A DNA stretch of 9,698 bases, taken from Acidobacteriota bacterium. Its GTDB lineage: Bacteria > Acidobacteriota > Terriglobia > Bryobacterales > Bryobacteraceae. The stretch's first letter is position 1, and each line of letters starts with the position of its first letter. This document shows positions 1 through 5,885 of this stretch, piece after piece. The stretch is taken from the NCBI GenBank assembly GCA_947466555.1, contig CANIFK010000142.1, positions 1-9,698 of the forward strand, given 5' to 3'. The notes below the pieces were generated by a model. It did not search any database. It was not told the DNA's origin and saw only the letters and a list, made by a program, of their open reading frames with translations. Both the position numbers and the translations under genes were made by a program.

Positions 1-2079
1 GATCATGCGGTGTTGGCGGGAGCGGAGCAGCGTCCGGACGGCGAATTGGCGGATGGCTGTTTGGCGCTGGTTGCCGAAGCGGGGGAGCCAACTCAGGCGG
101 CGGGCGCCGGGGACGATATCGGGCTCTTCGACGATGTGGCGGAGGGTTCGCCAGTAGGAGAGCGCGTAGCTGATGGAGGCGACCGTTAGGGCCGCGGCGA
201 GCCCTTGCCAGGCACGGATGGCGAGTGGTTCGAGGGCCGGATGGAGGGTGCCGTTCAGCTGCTGGTAGAGGGCGAGGAACCAGTAGGAGGGGAGGAAGTT
301 CATGACTCGCCAGACGGAGCCGGCGGTTAGATCGTTGAGGCCGCCGAAGCCGGGTTGGAAGAAGTAGAAACAGACGACGGCGCAGAACGCGGCCAGTTGG
401 AGGTAGCCGGAGAGGCGGAGGAAATGGCGGCGCGGAAGGAGTTGGGCGGCGAGGCCTTGGAAGGAGAGAAGCGCCGCGTAGACGAAGAGGCCGGCGGCGA
501 ACATGGTGAACCAGTAGGCGGCGTAGGCGCGGAGAACGCCTATTGCACCGCTGGGCGCGGGGACTTGCGTGGTGCGGAGCGAAACGGCAGGTGTACCGGC
601 GAGGCGCTGGCGGAGGTGGGAGGCGATCAATTCGGGCGGGAGGTGGAAGCTGGGGCCGGTGTTGGTGAGGACGACGATGGCGGTATCAGCACGGGGGCTG
701 AAGGCGGCGTAGGAGGTGAAGCCGGCGGTGGCGCCGCTGTGATAGTAGGCGGCGTCTTCGGGGCTATAGTGCCAGGCGAGGGCGATTTGGGAGCCGCCGG
801 CAGCGTTGGCGCGGAGATGGTGGGAGGCGGTGAGAGCGGGCTGCAGGGCCGGGTGTTTTTCCGGATGGAGATTGGCGGCGAGGTAGGTCAACATGTCGCT
901 TGCCGTGGAGCGGATGGCGCCGGCGCCGGCGAGCGCGTCGAGGTCCCAGGCGTGGACGGGGAGGTTCTTTTCGTTGTGGCCTTGGAGGAAGCGTTGTTGC
1001 TGCTCGGGGGAGAGGTGGACGGTGGTGTCGGCGAGACCGAGGGGAGCGGTGATTTGATCGCGGAGATGATCGGTGTAGGACTTCCCTGCCCTGTCGGCGA
1101 GGGCCTGGCCGAGGAGGTCGAGGCCAAGATTACTGTAGCGGTAATCGGGATTGGCTGGTTTGGCGACGCCGTGGGATTTGAGGTAGGCGTAGAGTTTGAG
1201 GGCGTCGTAATCGGCGTAGGGGTTGGTGCGGTCTATGGGGCGAAAGTTGGCGGGCATGCGGGGGAGGCCGGAGCGGTGGGTGGCCAGATCGAAGAGCGTG
1301 ATTTCCGGGCCTTGCGGTTTGGCGACGGTGCCGCGGGGGAGGAGTTCGCGGACGGGTTCGTCGTAACGGGCTTTGCCTTCGGCGACCATGCGGGCGAGTA
1401 GGAGGCCGGTGAACGTTTTGGAGATCGAACCGATTTCGAAGAGGGAGTTGGGCTGGGCGACGCCGTAGGTCATGATCTGGCGTTCGTTGTTGCGCCAGAC
1501 GCCGATGGAGATGCCGGCGGTGGGCGGGAGCGGGGGCATGTCCTGGTTCATGACGGCGGGGAGTTCGTTGAGTGGGATGGGGGATGGCGTGGGGGAGAAG
1601 GCGAGGTCGAGGATGGTGATGGGGCGGGCGTGGACGGCGAAGTTGACGGGCCAGAAGAGGCCCATGGCGGAGTGGAGCAGGAGGACGGTCAGCCCGAGTG
1701 CGGACGCGGCGGCGGCGACTTTGGCAAGAAACATGGTGGCGGTGCGGACGGGGAGCGGGGCGAGGACGAGGACGTCGCGGCGGTCAGGGAACGTGGCGTC
1801 CCAACTGAGGACGGCGAAGAGGCCGACGGTCAACATTGTGGTGGCGATCAGGAAGTGCTGGGTGATTAGTGTGAGGACGTAGCGTTGGGCGTCGGGTCCT
1901 TTCGATCCACCGCCGAGGACGGCGCCGAGGGCACCGAGAATGGAGAGGAAGACGAGCAGGGCGGCGAACTGGCCGAGGAGTTTTGTGGCGTCGCCCTGGG
2001 CGTCGGGCGAGAGGACGTCGAGATCGACGATGCGGAAGAGGAACTGGCGGTAGAGGACCTTTAGCTGGCGTCGGCGCAT
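1..2079 (-). CDS. ABC-2 type permease with an inserted beta-lactamase-like serine hydrolase domain (3' end outside window)
   Basis: The ATG at 2079-2077 opens a frame that stays open for 693 codons to the window edge, so the C-terminus is missing. The N-terminus is basic (MRRRQLK). Hydrophobic segments lie near residues 34-55, 72-95 and 114-143. Residues about 163-505 form a serine hydrolase of the class C beta-lactamase/PBP-like family with S218-I-S-K221 (nucleophile and base), Y315-S-N317 and H447-S-G449, so it looks catalytically intact. Membrane segments resume near 516-545 and 555-575, with another about 624-645, followed by a conserved-looking stretch (IVEEPDIVPGARRLSWLPRF). Inference: the ABC-2 permease works with the adjacent ATPase, whose stop lies 6 bp upstream, and carries the hydrolase in its central loop. 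Three preceding membrane segments from a cytoplasmic N-terminus place the hydrolase in the periplasm. A GGAG sits 11 nt before the start. Substrates of both halves are unknown. Confidence 0.88.
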   Translation of the reverse strand, partial: MRRRQLKVLYRQFLFRIVDLDVLSPDAQGDATKLLGQFAALLVFLSILGALGAVLGGGSKGPDAQRYVLTLITQHFLIATTMLTVGLFAVLSWDATFPDRRDVLVLAPLPVRTATMFLAKVAAAASALGLTVLLLHSAMGLFWPVNFAVHARPITILDLAFSPTPSPIPLNELPAVMNQDMPPLPPTAGISIGVWRNNERQIMTYGVAQPNSLFEIGSISKTFTGLLLARMVAEGKARYDEPVRELLPRGTVAKPQGPEITLFDLATHRSGLPRMPANFRPIDRTNPYADYDALKLYAYLKSHGVAKPANPDYRYSNLGLDLLGQALADRAGKSYTDHLRDQITAPLGLADTTVHLSPEQQQRFLQGHNEKNLPVHAWDLDALAGAGAIRSTASDMLTYLAANLHPEKHPALQPALTASHHLRANAAGGSQIALAWHYSPEDAAYYHSGATAGFTSYAAFSPRADTAIVVLTNTGPSFHLPPELIASHLRQRLAGTPAVSLRTTQVPAPSGAIGVLRAYAAYWFTMFAAGLFVYAALLSFQGLAAQLLPRRHFLRLSGYLQLAAFCAVVCFYFFQPGFGGLNDLTAGSVWRVMNFLPSYWFLALYQQLNGTLHPALEPLAIRAWQGLAAALTVASISYALSYWRTLRHIVEEPDIVPGARRLSWLPRFGNQRQTAIRQFAVRTLLRSRQHRMI

Positions 2080-2085
2080 GGAGGG

Positions 2086-2850
2086 TCAGGCTCCGACGAG
2101 ATCGGCGATTTGGCGGGAGACGGCGTGGGTGTCCTGTTCGACGGCGAGCTGTTGGAAGATGCCTTCGAGGGTGGGGGCGGACATGAGGGTTCGGAGGCGG
2201 GCGATGGAGTCATCGGCGACGACGCGCCCTTTGTGGAGGATGACGACGCGGTTGCAGACGCGTTCGACGGTTTCCAGTTCGTGGGAGCTGAAGAGGACGA
2301 CTTTGCCGCGGGCGGCGAGTTCCTGGATGAGGCTGCGGAGGACGAGGCCGGTGCCGACGTCGAGGCCGGAGAAGGGTTCGTCGAGGAGGAGGAGATCGGG
2401 GTTGTGGAGGAGGGCGGCGGAGAGGAGGACTTTTTGGCGCATGCCTTTGGAGTAGGCGGAGATGGGGGCGTGGCGGTCGGAATGGAGGGCGAAGAGGCGG
2501 AGGAGGCCGTCGATACGGGAGGCGGTGAGACGTTGGGGAAGGTCACGGAGTTGGCCGATCATGACGAGGTATTCCAGGCCGCTCAAGTGCGCGTAGAGGT
2601 GGGGCTCTTCGGGGACGTAACCCATGCGCTGTTTGAAGGTGGGAAGGTCCGTTTCGATGGGCTGGCCGTTGAAGAAGATCTTACCCGCGGAGGGTTCGAG
2701 GAGGGCGGTGATCATCTTCATGGTGGTGGACTTGCCGGATCCGTTCGGGCCGAGGTAGCCGGTGATTTCTCCGGGACGGGCGGAGAAGGAGACGTCGTCG
2801 ACCGCGGTGATGCCGCGGAAGCGTTTGGTGACGTTGCGTAGTTCGAGCAC
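2086..2850 (-). CDS. ABC-2 type transporter ATP-binding protein
   Basis: This 254-residue cytoplasmic ATPase powers an ABC-2 transporter. Walker A is GPNGSGKST at residues 34-42. The Q-loop region reads GYVPEEP (77-83), with Glu in the usual Gln area, as in many ABC-2 ATPases. The signature is the degenerate SKGMRQK (134-140). Walker B with the catalytic Glu is LLLLDEP (153-159), the D-loop is SGLD (161-164) and the switch His is H190. Length is ordinary for a single ATPase domain. The start is GTG at 2850-2848, supported by GAGGA 6 nt upstream. The permease-hydrolase gene begins 6 bp after the stop, so the two are almost certainly co-transcribed and form one transporter. Direction of transport is probably export, as for the ABC-2 class; the substrate cannot be read from sequence. 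Coding-strand third positions favour C, unlike the kinase gene just upstream. Confidence 0.95.
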   Translation of the reverse strand: MLELRNVTKRFRGITAVDDVSFSARPGEITGYLGPNGSGKSTTMKMITALLEPSAGKIFFNGQPIETDLPTFKQRMGYVPEEPHLYAHLSGLEYLVMIGQLRDLPQRLTASRIDGLLRLFALHSDRHAPISAYSKGMRQKVLLSAALLHNPDLLLLDEPFSGLDVGTGLVLRSLIQELAARGKVVLFSSHELETVERVCNRVVILHKGRVVADDSIARLRTLMSAPTLEGIFQQLAVEQDTHAVSRQIADLVGA

Positions 2851-2855
2851 GTTGG

Positions 2856-2861
2856 TTCCTC
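2856..2861 (-). promoter_or_regulatory. Ribosome binding site for the ATPase gene
   Basis: On the minus strand AAACGAGGAACCAACGTG places GAGGA 6 nt before GTG 2850-2848. This supports the non-ATG start and gives the ATPase gene its own translation signal although it lies only 47 bp after the kinase stop. Confidence 0.6.
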
Positions 2862-2880
2862 GTTTGGACGCTTTGTGCTT

Positions 2881-2894
2881 GGGGAAAGTTCCCC
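2881..2894. repeat. Short inverted repeat in the kinase-ATPase gap
   Basis: The sequence GGGGAA-AG-TTCCCC is a 14-bp interrupted palindrome immediately after the kinase stop codon. As RNA it could form only a 5-bp stem with a 4-nt loop and has no U-tract, so it is a weak candidate for a terminator. It could equally be a protein-binding site or chance. It lies where the GC skew of the window changes sign. Confidence 0.3.
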
Positions 2895-2897
2895 CGG

Positions 2898-5030
2898 CTA
2901 GTAACGCCCAATTTCCCGGTTGATTTCCCGCACCACCGCGTCGGCCGGCTCCCGCTGCGCGAAGTTGAAATTCCTCGTCCGCGTCCGGATATGAAACCCG
3001 TTCATATTCCCAAATAGCTGCTTATTCACCATCACCTCCACCACCTCCGAATAAGCCACATCAAACCCATCCCCCGCCTTGTCGGACCGGAACACCAGCC
3101 GCCCGTCGCGGGCTGTCAGCACTCCACCACAAAACCCATTCCGGCACCCCGGATTGTGGTGCAACACGTCCCATGATCGCCCCGTCGCGCGCTCAATCAC
3201 CCGTACTTCCACCGTGCGCGTGTCGCTGTCGCCATTGGCTCCATACGCCGTGAGCGTGTAGCGAGTTGTCCGCGTTGGGTACACCGCCACCGTCCCTCGC
3301 AAATCCGTCAAATTTCCCACCGCCGGATCAATCCGCAACCGCGTCGCCCCCGTTACCTCATAGTGCAACTTCGCATACGGTCCAATCGACCCCATCACGG
3401 CGTCGGACGCGAAACTCAAAATCCGCACCCGCGTCGGCTCGGCTTGCCGCTCCCGCACCACCTCCAGCGTCACCCGCCGCGACACTCTCTGCCCTCCTGC
3501 CCCAATCGCCACCAGGTCCGCGTTCGTGTCCCGCTGCACATTCGTCAGCTCCACACTGCCCGCCATCCGCGCGGGTTTCCCGCCCAGCGTCACCTCCTTG
3601 GCCCCACGCACCTCCCACTCCAACTCGGCCCGTCCGCCAGCCGCCACCCGCGCTGGCTTAAATCGCAACGACACAATCTCCGGCGCTGCGCTAGCCGGCT
3701 CCACCAGCACCTCGGCCTCCCGTTCCACCACGCGACCGTCCTCCCCCGTGGCCTGCAGCGTGTACCGGGATTTGACCATGTATTTATTTACGAACTCCCC
3801 CACCGGCCGTACCTTCGTCCCGTTAATCACAACCGATGTCGCCCCCGTTACCTCCCAGCGCAACGTCGACTCTCCCCCTTCATTTACCGAGGGCTCTGAA
3901 AACTCAAACTTCTGCACCACCGCCGCAGCCAAAACCTTCACGTCAACCGCCACCTCCCCGGTCACGTTCTTCCATCTGTTGCGCCCCGTCAGCGAATACA
4001 CCATACTCCGCTCCGGCTTCACCCTCAGCGTCCCCTTCGCCGGCTGCGTTCCAATCCCTAAGATTTCAACCTCCGTCGCATCCCGCACATCCCAACGCAG
4101 TTCCACCGCCTGCCCCGCCACCACACTCCCCGGCGAAACGGTGAACGACGCCATTACCGGTTGCCGTGGCCACAACGCCACCCCAGCCAAGCCCAACACC
4201 GCCACCGCTCCACCAACCCACATCCCCAGCGCGCCCCGCTTCTTCTCCTTCCGCCCACCGGCCGACGCGGCTACCAACGCCGCCCGCACCTGCGCGCAAT
4301 TTGCATACCGCTGCGCCGCTTCCTGCGCCATACACCGCGCCACCACCTGCTGCACGGCCAGCGGAACCGCCGCGCCCCGCAGCATCTCAGCCAGCACACA
4401 CCCGAATGAGTAGATGTCGGCCCGCTGGTCCACCGCGAATGGCCGCGCCATCTGCTCCGGGCTCATATAGGCGGGCGTCCCCAGCGTCATCCCCACATGC
4501 GTCTGCCGCGTCTCGTCCACCGCCAGCACAATCCCGAAGTCCGTCAAATACGGCGTACCCTGCCGGTCAATGAGTATGTTCCCCGGCTTCACGTCGCGAT
4601 GTACGATCTGCCGGGAGTGCGCGCATTCCAACGCCGCCAGGACGCCGTACGCAATCGGCAGCGCCTGCTCCATCGTCAACCCACCCACCCGCCGCAACCG
4701 CACGTCCAGCGCCTCGCCATCCACAAACTGCTGGACCAGAAAGTGGCGCCCCTCTACAACCTCAAACCCAAATACCTTCACGATATTCGGATGGTCCAGC
4801 GACCCCTGCCGCCGGCCTTCATTCAGGAACCGATCCACAATCTCCGTGTTCCCCAGATACTGTTCCCGCAAGAACTTCACAGCCGCGAGCGACCCCAAAT
4901 GGGCGTGCCGCCCCAGCCACACCTCCGCCATCCCGCCTTGCCCCAGCGGCCGCTCCAAAACAAACTGCCCGACTCGATAACCCGCTTGCATGTTCCCTAT
5001 CCCTACAAGTGGCGAAAAGGTCTGTTCCAT
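2898..5030 (-). CDS. Transmembrane Ser/Thr protein kinase (PknB-like) with Ig-like repeats outside
   Basis: Numbered from ATG 5030 (710 aa). The cytoplasmic kinase has a P-loop GQGG (30-33), K52, E71, HRDVKPGN (144-151), DFG (164-166) and GTPAYMSPEQ (184-193), all needed for an active RD kinase. After SFG (208-210) the C-lobe is short: only about 30 residues separate it from the conserved Arg (R241), so the usual helix-G region seems absent. A basic stretch and one membrane segment (about 266-288) follow. Outside are four similar beta-sandwich units (about 294-349, 372-444, 450-524, 533-611), each with an LxWxV-GA or related core, then a C-terminal module (615-710) with C629 and C634. Start is uncertain: AAGAGGA lies 10 nt before GTG 5033 and 13 before ATG 5030; ATG 4991 directly before the kinase fold also fits; TTG 5093 abuts the SDR stop but has no clear ribosome site. 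Probably co-transcribed with the SDR. Targets unknown. Confidence 0.92.
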   Translation of the reverse strand: MEQTFSPLVGIGNMQAGYRVGQFVLERPLGQGGMAEVWLGRHAHLGSLAAVKFLREQYLGNTEIVDRFLNEGRRQGSLDHPNIVKVFGFEVVEGRHFLVQQFVDGEALDVRLRRVGGLTMEQALPIAYGVLAALECAHSRQIVHRDVKPGNILIDRQGTPYLTDFGIVLAVDETRQTHVGMTLGTPAYMSPEQMARPFAVDQRADIYSFGCVLAEMLRGAAVPLAVQQVVARCMAQEAAQRYANCAQVRAALVAASAGGRKEKKRGALGMWVGGAVAVLGLAGVALWPRQPVMASFTVSPGSVVAGQAVELRWDVRDATEVEILGIGTQPAKGTLRVKPERSMVYSLTGRNRWKNVTGEVAVDVKVLAAAVVQKFEFSEPSVNEGGESTLRWEVTGATSVVINGTKVRPVGEFVNKYMVKSRYTLQATGEDGRVVEREAEVLVEPASAAPEIVSLRFKPARVAAGGRAELEWEVRGAKEVTLGGKPARMAGSVELTNVQRDTNADLVAIGAGGQRVSRRVTLEVVRERQAEPTRVRILSFASDAVMGSIGPYAKLHYEVTGATRLRIDPAVGNLTDLRGTVAVYPTRTTRYTLTAYGANGDSDTRTVEVRVIERATGRSWDVLHHNPGCRNGFCGGVLTARDGRLVFRSDKAGDGFDVAYSEVVEVMVNKQLFGNMNGFHIRTRTRNFNFAQREPADAVVREINREIGRY

Positions 5031-5093
5031 CACGAAGAAAATGTCCTCTTCCCGGAACGCGCAAACGAGGGCGGCAGCCCATCTATCCGTCAA

Positions 5094-5843
5094 CTACCAA
5101 TGCATCACTTGCCCGCCATCGACATTGATCGTCTGCCCCGTCACATTTCGCGCCCGCTCGGACGACAGAAACACCACCATATCGGCAATATCCTCCGTCT
5201 CCTGCCAGCGGCCCAACGGCGCCACCGCCCGCACCTTCTCCCCCGCCCACTCCTCGTACGACCGCTTCTTCCCCTCCGGTTGCTGCGCGTTCCAAGCCCG
5301 CCACACATTCTCGTTCAACGGCGTCTTCACCATCCCCGGATTCACCGTATTTACCCGTACCCCATGCGGCGCCAGATCCTTCGCCAAACACTGTGCAAAG
5401 TTGATATTCGCCGCCTTGCTCGCCGAATACGGCGGATCGGTCTGGGACCCGATCTGCCCCGCAATCGACGCGATAAACACCATCGTCCCGGCCTTCCGCG
5501 CCACCATCCCCGCCGCGCACGCCTGCGCCACATGCACCATCCCCATCACGTTCACCTCCATCACCCGCCGCCAATCCGCAGGCTCCAAATTCGTGAACGG
5601 AAAGCCAAACTTCCCCGACCCCATCGCCGCCGCATGCACCACATGTCCAACCGGGCCCAACCGCGCCTCCGTCTCCGCCAGCGCCCGCTGCACCGCCGCA
5701 TAATCACTCACGTCCACCCTGGTCGACAAATCCCACACCGCCACCCGGCAGCCCTCCGCCTCCAACCCCCGCGCGCACGCGGCGCCAATCCCGCTCGCTC
5801 CGCCCGTAACTACCGCCACATGTCCATTCAGTTCCAAATTCAT
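5094..5843 (-). CDS. Short-chain dehydrogenase/reductase (SDR), NAD-preferring
   Basis: A classical SDR of 249 residues, the usual family length. The Rossmann glycine motif is TGGASGIG (13-20). Asp38 at the end of beta-2 (VAVWD) favours NAD(H) over NADP(H). D44-V45 is the adenine-contacting acidic position. The NNAG motif is replaced by HAAA (70-73). The catalytic tetrad is N98, S126, Y139 and K143 (YSASK), followed by NPG (168-170) and a typical C-terminal VDGG (241-244). It oxidises or reduces an alcohol/ketone in the cytoplasm; the substrate is not predictable, although the family includes many 3-oxoacyl-ACP reductase and sugar or polyol dehydrogenase-like members. ATG 5843 is chosen because the Rossmann fold begins at once; the frame upstream of it is a shadow of the divergent gene. 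It is first in the leftward block and its TAG abuts the earliest possible kinase start. Confidence 0.93.
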   Translation of the reverse strand: MNLELNGHVAVVTGGASGIGAACARGLEAEGCRVAVWDLSTRVDVSDYAAVQRALAETEARLGPVGHVVHAAAMGSGKFGFPFTNLEPADWRRVMEVNVMGMVHVAQACAAGMVARKAGTMVFIASIAGQIGSQTDPPYSASKAANINFAQCLAKDLAPHGVRVNTVNPGMVKTPLNENVWRAWNAQQPEGKKRSYEEWAGEKVRAVAPLGRWQETEDIADMVVFLSSERARNVTGQTINVDGGQVMHW

Positions 5844-5885
5844 GTTCCATAGCGTATCAGCCCCCGCTTCTGATACGAATATCCT
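5844..5885. promoter_or_regulatory. Compact divergent promoter region between SDR and metallohydrolase genes
   Basis: Only 42 bp separate the two divergent start codons, so both promoters must overlap here or extend into the opposite coding region. Neither start has a clear Shine-Dalgarno sequence, although GGAA lies just before the SDR ATG. Short-leader or leaderless messages are therefore plausible. Each direction has CTGATACG 8-9 nt before its start codon, the two copies being the arms of one inverted repeat. No convincing -35/-10 pair could be fixed by eye. Confidence 0.45.
5853..5877. repeat. Perfect 8-bp inverted repeat, candidate operator
   Basis: CGTATCAG (5853-5860) and CTGATACG (5870-5877) are exact reverse complements separated by 9 bp (CCCCCGCTT). 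Arm centres are 17 bp apart, a little under two helical turns. It sits centrally between the divergent starts, so a dimeric regulator could control both genes. Alternatively the arms are parts of back-to-back promoter elements. Confidence 0.45.

Noticed and set aside
355..1401. Long + strand open frame rich in Gly, Glu and Val
   Set aside because: Low-complexity shadow of the permease-hydrolase gene, whose frame shows three catalytic motifs and membrane segments.
1..2079. Explaining the fusion as a frameshift or two overlapping genes
   Set aside because: I read the frame codon by codon from 2079 to 1 and found no stop or frame change; codon use is uniform across both domain borders. An assembly chimera cannot be excluded from one sequence.
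2110..2841. 243-codon + strand frame opposite the ATPase
   Set aside because: Acidic, Gly-rich shadow; the minus-strand frame has a complete set of ABC motifs.
2820..2960. Possible dif-type site at the skew switch
   Set aside because: I looked for the A/T-rich inverted arms of a XerCD site by eye around the switch and saw none.
4497..5852. A 451-codon + strand open frame across the kinase and SDR genes
   Set aside because: It is extremely rich in Arg, His and Pro, has no recognisable motif, and lies antisense to two genes with full catalytic motifs. It is a by-product of the C-rich + strand.
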